This document shows, in pieces, positions 34,359 to 43,074 of a stretch of DNA of 43,074 nt. Where the stretch lies: the NCBI GenBank assembly GCA_947448955.1, contig CANFPU010000015.1:1-43074 (forward strand), written 5' to 3'. This DNA comes from Burkholderiales bacterium. GTDB lineage: Bacteria > Pseudomonadota > Gammaproteobacteria > Burkholderiales > Burkholderiaceae_C. The notes under the pieces were generated by a model. It was given only the letters and a program-made list of their open reading frames with translations, did not search any database and was not told the origin of the DNA. Each line of letters opens with the position of its first letter. Position 1 is the stretch's first letter. The translations under genes and the position numbers were made by a program.

Positions 34359-36124
34359 CAAAAGCTCTCCCGCTCGGCGGGCATCGCATGGGCCACCACG
34401 CCTGACGTGACGTCGAGGTCGGGCGCGACGTTCATCATGCGAAGCGTCTGCTGAACCACCTGACTGAACACCGGCGCGGCCACATCGCCGCCGAAATACT
34501 TGCCGTTGGTCGGTTCATCGACCATCACCGCAACGATGATCCGCGGCTTGCCGATGGGCGCCATGCCGACAAACCAGGACCGGTACTTGTTGGTGGCGTA
34601 ACCGCGGCCTTCCTGCTTGTGGGCGGTACCGCTCTTGCCACCGACCGAATAGCCCATGGTCTGCGCCAGTGGCGCGGTGCCGCCCGGACCTGCAGCCAAC
34701 TGCAACATGGTGCGGATTTCATGCGCGGTCTGCGCCGAAAGCACCCGTCGGCCGTTGACCGGGTGGTCCTGCTTGAGCATGCTGACCGGGACCATTTCGC
34801 CATCACGCGCGAAGACGGTGTAGGCCTGCGCCATTTGCAACAACGACGCCGACAAGCCGTAGCCGTAGGCCATGGTGGCTTGCTCGATGGGCCGCCAAGT
34901 CTTGTAGGGCCGTAGCCGGCCGGTCACGGCGCCAGGAAAGCTGATCTGCGGCTTCTGGCCATAGCCCACCGCCGAGTACAACTCCCAGAGTTCGTGCGGT
35001 GACATCGTCATGGCAATGCGCGCAATGCCGATGTTGCTGCTTTTCTGGATCACCTCGCGTGCTGACAATGCTGCGTGACCGTGCGCATCCTTGATAGGGA
35101 TGCCGCTGACCACCACACTGCCCGGGGCGGTGTTCAGCACGGTCTCGGGCTTGACGCGACCGGTCTCCAACGCCAACGCCATGACCAGCGGCTTCACCGT
35201 CGAACCGGGCTCGAAGATGTCGGTCAGCGCCCGGTTGCGCAGTTGCTCACCACTTCGCCGACCACGCTCGCCCGGGTCATAGCTCGGGTAATTGGCCAAC
35301 GCCAGCACTTCACCGGTCTGGACATCGAGCACCACGACGCTGCCAGCCTTGGCCTTGTGCTCGGCCACCGCGTCGCGGACCCGCCGATAGGCGAAATACT
35401 GGACCTTGGCATCGACCGACAGCGAGATCTCGGCACCATCGGTGGGCTCGATGTAGGTACCCTGGTCTTCGATCACCCGGCCGAGCCGGTCCTGCAGAAC
35501 GCCGCGAGCGCCGTTGTGGCCCTGCAACTGCTTCTGGAAGGCCAGTTCAATGCCTTCCTGGCCTTGGTCCTCGACGTTGGTGAAACCCACCACATGCGCA
35601 GCCGACTCGCCCTCGGGATAGCGGCGACGGTATTCGCGGGTCTGGTGCAGCCCCTTGAGCCCCAAGGCCTGGATCTTGGTCCAGGCCTCGACCTCGATCT
35701 GGCGCTTCAGCCAGGCGAAATTGCCGCCGCCACTGGTGAGCTTGGCATCGAGTTCCTGCGGCGCCATGCCCAGCAGTTGTGCCAATTGAGCGCGCTGGCC
35801 GACGCTGGCCTGAAACTCCTTGGGGATGGCCCAGACACTGGGCACCGGCACGCTGGTGGCCAATAGCTGCCCACCGCGGTCGACAATGCGGCCTCGCGTG
35901 GCGGGGACCTCCAGCGTGTGGGCGTATCGCTTTTCGCCTTCCTTCTGGAAGAATTCAGGTCCGATGAGCTGGATGTAGCCAGCGCGCCCAAGCAAGCCGG
36001 CAAAGCACACGCCGAAGCCAGCGACAACCAGGCGGCTGCGCCACTTGGGCGTCTTGCTGGCCAGCAAGGGGCTGCTGGCGTAGTTGACACCACGCACACT
36101 GGCGGAGCTTGGCGTCTTCTTCAC
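34358..36124 (-). CDS. ftsI: Septal peptidoglycan transpeptidase FtsI (PBP3)
   Basis: Class B penicillin-binding protein, bitopic, crosslinks septal peptidoglycan with FtsW. 588 residues: cytoplasmic N-terminus, transmembrane helix at about 31-46, the pedestal domain with EVPATRGRIVDRGGQLLATSVP, then the transpeptidase domain. Active-site motifs are complete: Ser308 in STVK, SSN at 362-364 and KSG at 497-499. It overlaps ftsL by 4 bases. Confidence 0.98.
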   Translation of the reverse strand: MKKTPSSASVRGVNYASSPLLASKTPKWRSRLVVAGFGVCFAGLLGRAGYIQLIGPEFFQKEGEKRYAHTLEVPATRGRIVDRGGQLLATSVPVPSVWAIPKEFQASVGQRAQLAQLLGMAPQELDAKLTSGGGNFAWLKRQIEVEAWTKIQALGLKGLHQTREYRRRYPEGESAAHVVGFTNVEDQGQEGIELAFQKQLQGHNGARGVLQDRLGRVIEDQGTYIEPTDGAEISLSVDAKVQYFAYRRVRDAVAEHKAKAGSVVVLDVQTGEVLALANYPSYDPGERGRRSGEQLRNRALTDIFEPGSTVKPLVMALALETGRVKPETVLNTAPGSVVVSGIPIKDAHGHAALSAREVIQKSSNIGIARIAMTMSPHELWELYSAVGYGQKPQISFPGAVTGRLRPYKTWRPIEQATMAYGYGLSASLLQMAQAYTVFARDGEMVPVSMLKQDHPVNGRRVLSAQTAHEIRTMLQLAAGPGGTAPLAQTMGYSVGGKSGTAHKQEGRGYATNKYRSWFVGMAPIGKPRIIVAVMVDEPTNGKYFGGDVAAPVFSQVVQQTLRMMNVAPDLDVTSGVVAHAMPAERESF

Positions 36125-36429
36125 CAGCCCACCCCCGTGCGCCCGAGCGCCGCACTGGCCGGGGATCCCTGCTGGCCTTCGTACATCGTCACCGCCGGCG
36201 TCGCCACGCTCATCTTCAAGCGTTCGCGCGCGGCGCGCTCGACCCGCATATTGGTCGCCTGCAGTTGCCGGTCAGCCTCCAGCCGCCGATGTTCGCCTTC
36301 GAGCCGCAGTGCCTCGGTCTCGGCGCGGTGAATCTCGCTGAACAAGCGACGTGCGTCATACGCTGTCTTGACCAGCACCAGCGCACTGGCCGTCAACACC
36401 AGCAGCAACAGAATGTTCCAACGCGTCAT
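36121..36429 (-). CDS. ftsL: Cell division protein FtsL
   Basis: Small bitopic divisome protein, 102 residues, partner of FtsB and FtsQ. It has the short N-terminus MTRW, a transmembrane helix at about 5-20 ([16 protein letters not shown]), then a heptad-rich stretch [32 protein letters not shown] expected to form a coiled coil. Sequence conservation in FtsL is low; position between rsmH and ftsI supports the call. Both junctions are 4-base ATGA overlaps. Confidence 0.94.
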   Translation of the reverse strand: MTRWNILLLLVLTASALVLVKTAYDARRLFSEIHRAETEALRLEGEHRRLEADRQLQATNMRVERAARERLKMSVATPAVTMYEGQQGSPASAALGRTGVGW

Positions 36430-37382
36430 ACTGAAACGTCCTGCAGGACACTGCGTTCAGCCACCCGCAAGGTGGCCGAACGGGCGCGTGGATTGGCACG
36501 CACCTCGGCTTCCGAGGCCTTGATGCGGCCGAGCGCCAACAGCTTCATCACCTTGGGCGGGGCGTAAAGGCTGGGCGCGCGAGGATCAACCTGTTCCCGA
36601 CTCTCGCGCGCGATGAAAGTCTTGACGATGCGGTCTTCGAGAGAGTGGAAGCTGATCACCGCCAACCGCCCACCGGGTGCCAACAGGCCCAGCGCGGCAC
36701 TCAATCCCCGCTCAAGCGCTTGGAGCTCGGCATTGACATGAATCCGAAGCGCTTGAAAGGTGCGCGTGGCGGGGTTTTGGCCCGGCTCACGGGTCTTGAC
36801 CGCACGAGCCACGATTTGGGACAGCTCGAAGGTGGTTCGGACCGCTGCACCGCCTTCCCGGCCAGCAACAATCGCCTTTGCAATCGGTACAGCAAACCGT
36901 TCTTCGCCGTAGTCACTGATGACCTCCGCTATTTGGCGCTCAGAGGCGCGGGCCAGAAAATCCGCCGCGGTTTCGCCGCGGCTGGTGTCCATTCGCATGT
37001 CGAGTGGCGCATCGAAGCGGAAGCTGAACCCCCGTTCGGGGTTGTCAATCTGCGGCGAGCTCACACCCAGATCGAGCAACACGCCGTCGACCCGGCTCAA
37101 GCCGCATGCAGACAGAGCCTCGGCCATGTCCGCAAAGCTGTCGTGCAGGATCGCAAAACGCCTGTCGGCGGCCGCCAAAGCCTGGCCAGCCGCCACCGCC
37201 TCCGGGTCTTTGTCGAAAGCCAGCAGTCGTCCGGTCGGCGCCAAGCGTGCCAGCAGCGCGCGACTGTGGCCACCGCGACCGTAAGTACCGTCGACGTAGA
37301 CGCCGTCAAGACGGTGAAAGACCGCATCGATCGCCTCGCTCAGCAAGACGGTCCGGTGCTGCCAGTCGGTGTCCTGAAGCAT
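36426..37382 (-). CDS. rsmH: 16S rRNA (cytosine1402-N4)-methyltransferase RsmH
   Basis: SAM-dependent methyltransferase of 16S rRNA C1402, 318 residues. Motifs: [13 protein letters not shown] near residues 9-21, the SAM loop [11 protein letters not shown] at 30-40, FDKDP at 56-60, and [20 protein letters not shown]. Near the C-terminus [14 protein letters not shown] is diagnostic. The start at 37382 shares a base with the mraZ stop (TGATG). Confidence 0.97.
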   Translation of the reverse strand: MLQDTDWQHRTVLLSEAIDAVFHRLDGVYVDGTYGRGGHSRALLARLAPTGRLLAFDKDPEAVAAGQALAAADRRFAILHDSFADMAEALSACGLSRVDGVLLDLGVSSPQIDNPERGFSFRFDAPLDMRMDTSRGETAADFLARASERQIAEVISDYGEERFAVPIAKAIVAGREGGAAVRTTFELSQIVARAVKTREPGQNPATRTFQALRIHVNAELQALERGLSAALGLLAPGGRLAVISFHSLEDRIVKTFIARESREQVDPRAPSLYAPPKVMKLLALGRIKASEAEVRANPRARSATLRVAERSVLQDVSV

Positions 37383-37822
37383 CAGAAGACGAAGCTCTTG
37401 ATCGCGTCGGGCATCCCTGCAGCCATCACCTGCGCTTGGTGCGCGGCGTAACGGTTGGCGTCCCACAGCTCCAGCCGCTGGCCCATGCCCAGCAACAGCA
37501 CATCCTTGTCGAGCCCTGCCATCGCCCGTAGTTCTGGCGGCACCAGCAGGCGTGCCGCCGAATCGACCTCGACATCGACCGCACTGCCGACGAAGAAGCG
37601 CCGCCAGCCGTCAGCCTCCATCGGCAAACCGAGCAACTGGGTCCGAAAACTTTCCCAGTTCGGGCGCGGAAAAACCAGCAGACAACCCACCGGGTGCTGG
37701 GTCAGTGTGAGTTGGTTCGCAGACAAAGCGGCCAAAGCGTCGCGATGGCGAACCGGGACAGCCATCCGCCCCTTGCCATCCAACGTCAGTGCAGACGCGC
37801 CTTGAAAAACGAAATGCGCCAC
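37382..37822 (-). CDS. mraZ: Transcriptional regulator MraZ
   Basis: AbrB/SpoVT-fold DNA-binding protein that regulates its own dcw operon. 146 residues with two repeats: [25 protein letters not shown] near 6-31 and [23 protein letters not shown] further on. The start is GTG at 37822; upstream in frame a TAG blocks any earlier start, and the next frame-compatible codons would cut into the first repeat. The four GTGG boxes that begin at this codon are the expected autoregulatory site. Confidence 0.96.
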   Translation of the reverse strand: MAHFVFQGASALTLDGKGRMAVPVRHRDALAALSANQLTLTQHPVGCLLVFPRPNWESFRTQLLGLPMEADGWRRFFVGSAVDVEVDSAARLLVPPELRAMAGLDKDVLLLGMGQRLELWDANRYAAHQAQVMAAGMPDAIKSFVF

Positions 37823-37852
37823 TTTTGCCCACTAAATCCCACGAACCTCCAC
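37818..37852 (-). promoter_or_regulatory. MraZ operator: four GTGG boxes at 10-bp spacing
   Basis: On the coding strand GTGGA, GTGGG, GTGGG and GTGGC stand exactly 10 bases apart (plus-strand positions 37848-37852, 37838-37842, 37828-37832, 37818-37822). This matches the known MraZ site, repeated TGGG boxes one helical turn apart. The last box contains the GTG start codon of mraZ. Confidence 0.85.
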
Positions 37853-37960
37853 TTTAACGCAAAAAATGGGGACTGGCAGCGGTGAGCGCTACAAACAATC
37901 AATAAAATCAATCACTTAGCCGTGGTCTTGAAAGTCAAAAACAAGGCCAATAGGCATTTA

Positions 37961-37988
37961 AAAATAGAGACTTACACAGGCTTGTGAA
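37961..37988 (-). promoter_or_regulatory. Candidate dcw promoter
   Basis: TTCACA (37983-37988) and TATTTT (37961-37966) on the minus strand, 16 bases apart, give 5/6 and 4/6 matches to the sigma-70 consensus. They lie in a strikingly A+T-rich gap (37853-38103, 281 bp with the operator) about 140 bases upstream of mraZ. Nothing else is recognisable in the gap. Weak call. Confidence 0.3.
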
Positions 37989-38103
37989 AGCAGATTCTGA
38001 GAAGTTTTGGGCGCTTTGAGCCCGATCATCAGACTGGGGGGTGGCCACCGGCAGCCCGAAACATGAGGCCCCGGCGGCGCTTCAGCAGCGCTTAGGCAGC
38101 GGT

Positions 38104-38892
38104 TCAGCGACGGGTGAACGCAGGCTTGCGCTTGTTGAGGAAGGCGTCCATGCCTTCTTGCCGATCCTCGGTGGCGAACAAGGCGTGGAACAGCCGACGC
38201 TCGTACATCACCCCATCGGACAGCGTGCCCTCGAAAGCGCGGTTCACGCACTCCTTCGCCGCGATCATGCTGGGCCCGCCCAGACGGTTGATGACCTGAG
38301 CCGCAGCCAGTGCCTCATCGAGCAGTTTGTCTGCCGGCACGACGCGCGACACCAACCCCGCACGCTCGGCCTCGGCAGCCTCCATCATGCGCGAGGTCAG
38401 CACCATGTCCATCGCCTTGGACTTGCCAACCGCGCGCGGCAAACGTTGGGTGCCACCGGCGCCGGGGATGATGCCGAGCTTGATCTCGGGCTGGCCAAAC
38501 TTGGCGTTGTCGGCAGCGATGACGATGTCGCACATCATCGCCAACTCGCAACCACCACCCAGCGCAAAACCTGCCACTGCGGCAATCACCGGCTTGCGCA
38601 CTGAGCGTATGGCCTCCCAATTGCGAGTGACCAGGTCCTGGGTGTAAGCGGTGACAAAGCTGTGCTTGGCCAACACGCTGATGTCGGCCCCGGCGGCAAA
38701 TGCCTTGTCGCCGCCAGTGATCACGATGCAGCCGACGCCCGGGTCGGCGTCGAAAGCCTTGAGCGCGGCCCCCAACTCGTCCATCAGTTCGTCGTTCAGC
38801 GCGTTCAGCGCCTTCGGACGGTTCAAGGTGATCAGTCCGGTGCGGCAAGCGCCGTCACCGCGCACTTCGGTGAGGATATTTTCGTAGGTCAT
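38104..38892 (-). CDS. Enoyl-CoA hydratase
   Basis: Crotonase-superfamily enzyme, 262 residues, hydrating trans-2-enoyl-CoA to 3-hydroxyacyl-CoA. The oxyanion-hole motif AFAAGADI is at 64-71; catalytic glutamates are Glu116 in [11 protein letters not shown] and Glu136 in [21 protein letters not shown], as in short-chain enoyl-CoA hydratases. Start [10 protein letters not shown] at 38892; the frame is open upstream but the added residues lack family similarity. It stands alone before dcw, in the same direction. Substrate chain length cannot be told. Confidence 0.93.
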   Translation of the reverse strand: MTYENILTEVRGDGACRTGLITLNRPKALNALNDELMDELGAALKAFDADPGVGCIVITGGDKAFAAGADISVLAKHSFVTAYTQDLVTRNWEAIRSVRKPVIAAVAGFALGGGCELAMMCDIVIAADNAKFGQPEIKLGIIPGAGGTQRLPRAVGKSKAMDMVLTSRMMEAAEAERAGLVSRVVPADKLLDEALAAAQVINRLGGPSMIAAKECVNRAFEGTLSDGVMYERRLFHALFATEDRQEGMDAFLNKRKPAFTRR

Positions 38893-38944
38893 GAGGGGCC
38901 TGGGTTGAAGAGATGTCAGCAATCTACCCGAAAGCCCAGGATCG

Positions 38945-40069
38945 TCAGCGTGCCGGCGGCACCGCCGATGCCTGCAAAGGCGGCGAGATCAAGCTCAGGT
39001 CGACCCAGCTGTCCGGTGGTTGTCGGATCAGGATGCGCACGGGCAGATATTGCAGCGTCGGCGCAATCCAGATCTCTGCACTGAGGTCGCCGCCGCTGGC
39101 CTCACGCCGAGGCTTGACATGGAAAGTCGGCACCGCACCGAACGTAAACTGCAGCAACTCCTCGGCCACGACGTCGTAGATCCAGCGCTCGAGCTTGCGG
39201 CTGATCGCCAGCGGCAGTTCGACCGACCGGCCCACTTGCAGCCGCTCGGGCTGCGTGCTGAACAACCAGGTGAGCTGCACGAACTGGCTGGCCTCGTCCT
39301 GGGCACCGGGCAAGGTGTCGACCTCGCGCCCATCAGACAGCACGACGCGATCCGGTTCGAAGCGCAGCGACCAGCGCCGTGCCGCGCGAAACAAGACCTT
39401 CTGCTCGCCATCAAAGCGGCGCGGCACCAAACCGGCGTCACCAATTTCGCCTTCACTGACGATGTTGCGTGACAACATCGGCCCCACAGAGGTGCCCATT
39501 CTGACTTGGTAGCGCTGGCCAGCGCGCAGCCACTCAACCCGGGCACTGCCGTCGATGGCACCGCGGTAATAGCCGGTCAAGCGATAGTTCATCTGCGTCG
39601 ACGGCGGCCATTCGAAAGCCGCGGCACTTGCCGATGCGGCACTTGCCAATGCGGCGGCTGCCACCGGCGTTGCCATCGGGTCGGGGACGGGGACGGGCTC
39701 AGGCGTCGGCGGTGCGACAGCCGGCGCCGGCACCACCTTTGGCGCGGCAGCGCTCGCATCGGCCGCTGCCAGCGCTACTTCGGTCACCGGCACCACGATC
39801 GCCGCGGGCTCAGACGCCACATCCGAGGCCGCCGGTGCCGGAGGCCGAGCCGCTGCCGGCCGCTGGGTCCGCACGGCCGGCGCCGGCGGTGCAGCGATCA
39901 ACTCGCGAACGAATGCAACCTCGATTCGGGGCGGCGGCTTGTCGCCTGCTGTCCCGACTTGATCGAGCAGGCGCTCAACCAGCAGCAGGTGCAGCAGCGC
40001 GATGCCAGCCGTCAGCGCCCAGAGCCTTGCGCGCCGGGCGCGGCCAGGGTCAAGACTCGAACCAGGCAC
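38945..40069 (-). CDS. DUF3108 domain protein with TonB-like proline-rich N-terminus
   Basis: Envelope protein of unknown function, about 374 residues from a GTG at 40069. After a basic start comes one hydrophobic helix, [20 protein letters not shown], then a long Ala/Pro-rich linker, with a 15-bp duplication at 39621-39650, resembling the N-terminal half of TonB. The C-terminal 200 residues (from [29 protein letters not shown]) match the DUF3108 pattern, a predicted beta-rich periplasmic domain. It overlaps the 3' end of the M61 peptidase gene by 20 bases. The start is uncertain, as the frame is open to 40159. Confidence 0.75.
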   Translation of the reverse strand: MPGSSLDPGRARRARLWALTAGIALLHLLLVERLLDQVGTAGDKPPPRIEVAFVRELIAAPPAPAVRTQRPAAARPPAPAASDVASEPAAIVVPVTEVALAAADASAAAPKVVPAPAVAPPTPEPVPVPDPMATPVAAAALASAASASAAAFEWPPSTQMNYRLTGYYRGAIDGSARVEWLRAGQRYQVRMGTSVGPMLSRNIVSEGEIGDAGLVPRRFDGEQKVLFRAARRWSLRFEPDRVVLSDGREVDTLPGAQDEASQFVQLTWLFSTQPERLQVGRSVELPLAISRKLERWIYDVVAEELLQFTFGAVPTFHVKPRREASGGDLSAEIWIAPTLQYLPVRILIRQPPDSWVDLSLISPPLQASAVPPAR

Positions 40070-41795
40070 GTCGGCGCTCGGCCACCGCGCGGCCCGGCTT
40101 GTCGTGCAAGTGCAGCGACACCGTGTGGGCCAGCGCCGACAAGGCATCGGGCTTGACACGCCGCGTCATCACCCGCTGATCGCGCACCAGCAGCAGGTCG
40201 AAAGGCTGGTCACTGCAAACCCAGGCAAGCGCCTCGTCGAGCCGCCGAATGCGCCAACCGTCCACGGCCAACAACTCGTCGCCTGCAGCCAGACCGGCCG
40301 CGGCCGCGGCGCTGTCGGCCAACACCGCCTGAACCTGGACTCCGCTGACCGCTTGTTCGCTCAGCCGCAGACCCAGCCCGGCGGCAAAACCAGCACGCTC
40401 GGGTCGCAGCTCAACCCCGAAGGACTGCAGCAACTCGGCCACCGGCAATTCGTCGGTGCCGTGCACCCAGTCGTTCAACTCGCGGGCCAGGCTGCGGCCT
40501 GCCACAGCGCCGAGCACTTCGACGATATCGGCCTCGCTGATCGGCCCACCGTCACTGCGCTGCCACAAGCCGCGCATCACCTCGTCGAGGCTGGCGCCAG
40601 ATTGGCGCAAGGTCAGATCGAAGCACAGCGCGACCAGCGAACCCTTGAGGTAATAGCTCACCGTGGCATTCGGCGTGTTCTCGTCGGTTCGGTAGTACTT
40701 GACCCAGGCGTCGAAACTGGATTCGGCCACGCTCTGCACCTTGCGGCCGGGCGTGGTGGCGACCGCGTTGATCGTCTTGGCCAACAGCTTGAGGTAACGC
40801 GCCGGGTCGATCAAGCCACAGCGCAGCAACATCAAGTCATCGTAATAAGAGGTGAAGCCCTCGAAGAACCAGAGCAGCCGGGTGTAGTTTTCACGCTGGT
40901 GGTCGATTCGCGCCAATTCGATCGGTTTGAGCCGCTTGACATTCCAGGTGTGGAAATACTCATGGCTGATCAACCCTAGCAACCTGAGGTAGCCGTCGGG
41001 GAGCGCGCCGCCCGCAAGCTCGGGCCGCTCGCGCGGCAAATCGCGGCGCGCGGCAATCAACGCGGTGCTGGCTCGGTGCTCCAGCCCGCCATAGCCCTCA
41101 GTCACCGCGTTGAGCAGGAAGACATAACGATCGAATGGCGGGGCCGCGTCGGCATGCCAGAAGGCGATCTGGCGCTCGCAAATGCGGCGCGCGTCGACCA
41201 GCAGACGTTGGCCGTCAAAGCCCGGCAATGCACCGGCGACGACGACTTCGTGGTCGACGCTGCCCACCTGGAAGCTGCCACGCCAAAAATCGCCCAGTTC
41301 GACCGGGTGGTCGACCAGTTCATCGTAGTCAGCCGCCTCAAACGCCAGGCCAAGGCCGCCCGGCGCGACCGGCATCGCGGTCGCTACCCGCCAACCCGCG
41401 GGCAGCCGACCGAAGCCCAAACGGTGCGGTTCGGCGTCGCGGCCCTCGACCCGCAGGCACAGACTGGAGCTGTTGAAGAAGCCTCGGCGCGCATCGAGAA
41501 AGGCCGTGCGCACCGAATGGTCAAACGCATAGACCCGGTAGCTGACCGTGAGCGCAGCAAGCCCTGTGCATTGAACGCGCCAGCTGGTCTTGTCAAGCTG
41601 CTCGATCGGCAGGTCGCGTCGGCCCTGGCGCGCAGTCAGCCCCGAAAGGTGGCGGCCGAACTCTCGAACCATGTAGCTGCCGGCAATCCACACAGGCAAG
41701 GACAGCCGTTGCTCAGCATCCGGACGAGCGATGGTCAGCGTGACGCGGAAATGGTGACTGTGGGTATCGGCAACATCGACGCGGTAGGCAATCAT
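40050..41795 (-). CDS. M61 family metallopeptidase with PDZ domain
   Basis: Glycyl-aminopeptidase-type zinc protease, 581 residues, no signal peptide. The beta-rich N-terminal domain contains PVWIAGSYMVREFGRHL; the zinc motif HEYFH is at 278-282, with the third ligand Glu312 in FFEGFTSYYDD, and the substrate-site GGLEH at 236-240 is that of gluzincins. A PDZ domain follows from about 470 to 545 (GVQVQAVLADSAAAAAGLAAGDELLAVDG). Substrate is unknown. It overlaps the DUF3108 gene. Confidence 0.93.
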   Translation of the reverse strand: MIAYRVDVADTHSHHFRVTLTIARPDAEQRLSLPVWIAGSYMVREFGRHLSGLTARQGRRDLPIEQLDKTSWRVQCTGLAALTVSYRVYAFDHSVRTAFLDARRGFFNSSSLCLRVEGRDAEPHRLGFGRLPAGWRVATAMPVAPGGLGLAFEAADYDELVDHPVELGDFWRGSFQVGSVDHEVVVAGALPGFDGQRLLVDARRICERQIAFWHADAAPPFDRYVFLLNAVTEGYGGLEHRASTALIAARRDLPRERPELAGGALPDGYLRLLGLISHEYFHTWNVKRLKPIELARIDHQRENYTRLLWFFEGFTSYYDDLMLLRCGLIDPARYLKLLAKTINAVATTPGRKVQSVAESSFDAWVKYYRTDENTPNATVSYYLKGSLVALCFDLTLRQSGASLDEVMRGLWQRSDGGPISEADIVEVLGAVAGRSLARELNDWVHGTDELPVAELLQSFGVELRPERAGFAAGLGLRLSEQAVSGVQVQAVLADSAAAAAGLAAGDELLAVDGWRIRRLDEALAWVCSDQPFDLLLVRDQRVMTRRVKPDALSALAHTVSLHLHDKPGRAVAERRRAWFES

Positions 41796-41845
41796 CCGGG
41801 CTCGCAGCGTGGGTCAGGCAGTCAGGAGTCCTGGTGCGTCTGCCG

Positions 41846-42292
41846 TCAGGTGCCGGCGGCGCCCAGAAAACAGCTCAGCGCGGCCACTGCCGACAAGCGG
41901 AACCGCAAGGTCAGCCAATGCGCCAGACCTTGGGTTGGGTAGATCCTGCGATCCACCGCATAGCACACCAGCAGCATCACGCCGTGCACAACCAATCCGG
42001 CCGATGCCGGCATCATCACCGCCACCCAAGCCGCCAGCGAGGGCACGATTCCCCAGACGAACAGCGAGGCCGGCGGTGCACTGAGCCGAAAACCGATGCC
42101 CCAGTGGATACCGCCCAGAAACGACACCACCACTGCGGCGAAAGCCGACAGCGCCAGCGTCGCATAAGGATGGGCCTCGGCGTTGACGACCCAGACCAGT
42201 GCTGCGCCCAACACGAAGGGCACGAGCCCCAGATGCCCGAGCAGGCGGGCGGTATCGGACAAGGGCGGTTGGTAGACGGCGGCTTGGCTCAT
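41846..42292 (-). CDS. DUF3429 membrane protein
   Basis: Inner-membrane protein of 148 residues with about five hydrophobic segments. It starts MSQAAVYQPPLSDTARLLGHLGLVPFVLGAAL and contains the family-typical FLGGIHWGIGF, followed by VWGIVPSLAAWVAVMM and the C-terminal YPTQGLAHWLTLRFRLSAVAALSCFLGA. This fits DUF3429, whose role is unknown. The start at 42292 is chosen over an earlier in-frame ATG at 42340, whose added residues run nearly into the dsbC stop. Confidence 0.85.
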   Translation of the reverse strand: MSQAAVYQPPLSDTARLLGHLGLVPFVLGAALVWVVNAEAHPYATLALSAFAAVVVSFLGGIHWGIGFRLSAPPASLFVWGIVPSLAAWVAVMMPASAGLVVHGVMLLVCYAVDRRIYPTQGLAHWLTLRFRLSAVAALSCFLGAAGT

Positions 42293-42336
42293 GAGGTCTG
42301 ATTGTCGCCGCGCTGGCGCAAACCCGGCACCGCTGG

Positions 42337-43068
42337 TCAACCCTTCTTAACGGCTGCGACCAGGCGCGATTCGATCTGCGCCGCTGGCATCGCACCGGGT
42401 GATCGCGAACCGTCCTCAAACACCAACGCCGGCGTGCCCTGAACCTTGTACTTGCGGCCCATCTCGCTGTTGCGCTCGAGTGCGGCCGTGTCGCAGTTGG
42501 CCAAGGCCTTGGCAGGCACTTGGCCGTCGACCATCCAGGCTCGCCAAGCCTTGCCAGGGTCCTTGGCACACCAGATGTCGCGCGACTTGGTGGTCGAGTC
42601 TGGTCCCAGGATCGGCAGCACGAAGGTGTAGATCGATACATCCTTGAGTGTGAGCATGTCTTTTTCCAAGCGCTTGCAATAACCGCAGTTGGGATCTGCG
42701 AAGACCACCACTTTGCGCGCGCCACTGCCCTGCTTGATCACCACCGCATCCTTGAACGGCAAGGTGGCGAAATCGATCGCCGTCAGCTTGTCGATGCGAG
42801 CCTGGGTCAGGTCGGCACGGGTCTTGGTGTCGATCAGCGAGCCCTGGATCAGGAATTGACCCGTCTCGTCGGTGTAGACGATCTCGGTGCCCATGCGCAC
42901 CTCGTACAAGCCGGTCATCGGCGTCTTGCTGACCTCGTCGATCTTGGGGAACGTGGGCAGCCGCTCGGGCAGGTTCTTGCGAATCGCCGCTTCGTCGGCC
43001 AGCGCAGGCAGCGCCATGAAACCGGCCATCAATCCAGTGATCAAGGCCGTCGCAAGCGAGGCACGCAC
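42337..43068 (-). CDS. dsbC: DsbC-type thiol:disulfide interchange protein, near window edge
   Basis: Periplasmic disulfide isomerase, 243 residues from the GTG at 43068. The N-terminus MRASLATALITGLMAGFMALPALADE is a Sec signal peptide. The dimerisation domain follows (TPMTGLYEVRMGTEIVYTDETGQFLI), then the thioredoxin domain with the CGYC active site at 128-131, the second cysteine pair at 167 and 192, and the cis-proline in GTPAL. The window ends 6 bases beyond the GTG, so the true start could lie outside, but signal peptide and mature protein are complete. Confidence 0.92.
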   Translation of the reverse strand: MRASLATALITGLMAGFMALPALADEAAIRKNLPERLPTFPKIDEVSKTPMTGLYEVRMGTEIVYTDETGQFLIQGSLIDTKTRADLTQARIDKLTAIDFATLPFKDAVVIKQGSGARKVVVFADPNCGYCKRLEKDMLTLKDVSIYTFVLPILGPDSTTKSRDIWCAKDPGKAWRAWMVDGQVPAKALANCDTAALERNSEMGRKYKVQGTPALVFEDGSRSPGAMPAAQIESRLVAAVKKG

Positions 43069-43074
43069 AGTGCC

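Overview
The window is high-GC DNA from a betaproteobacterium, most likely of the order Burkholderiales. The evidence is the complete proteobacterial dcw order followed by lpxC, the DUF3108, M61-PDZ and DsbC neighbours, and several transporters of the hydrophobic/branched-chain amino acid (HAAT, Liv) family. Almost every base is coding. The longest gene-free stretch is 281 bp, upstream of mraZ. I recognised no rRNA, tRNA, CRISPR array, transposase or phage gene.

Region 1 (1-17142) is a transport block with three Liv-type ABC systems. Cassette A (+, 1-6654) has a 5'-truncated substrate-binding protein, LivH, LivM, LivG and LivF, then an AMP-forming acyl-CoA ligase and a hotdog thioesterase. 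Cassette B (-, 6732-11110) has a binding protein, LivH, LivM, LivG and LivF. Cassette C (+, 11314-17142) has LivH, LivM, LivG, LivF, a binding protein with a twin-arginine signal, and a secreted cyclase-family protein. B and C diverge from 11111-11313; A and B converge at 6655-6731. Together they suggest uptake of organic acids, at least one of which is activated to a CoA thioester. The actual ligands cannot be read from the sequence.

Region 2 (17222-18981) holds a small membrane ORF coupled to ruvC, a 12-bp tandem repeat, a dienelactone hydrolase-family gene and, on the other strand, a 59-61 residue membrane protein.

Region 3 (19073-37822, all minus) is an intact dcw cluster, transcribed mraZ-rsmH-ftsL-ftsI-murE-murF-mraY-murD-ftsW-murG-murC-ddl-ftsQ-ftsA-ftsZ-lpxC. 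It makes UDP-MurNAc-pentapeptide, lipid I and lipid II, builds the divisome and ends with lipid A synthesis. Most junctions overlap by 1-11 bases. Two places break the pattern. The ftsW-murG junction is expanded by a 98-bp, hairpin-rich tandem duplication. MurD carries a long low-complexity insertion with TELI-type repeats. Four GTGG boxes at 10-bp spacing, the expected MraZ operator, lie at the mraZ start.

Region 4 (38104-43074, all minus) has an enoyl-CoA hydratase, a DUF3108 envelope protein with a TonB-like N-terminus, an M61 metallopeptidase with a PDZ domain, a DUF3429 membrane protein and a DsbC-type disulfide isomerase at the window edge.
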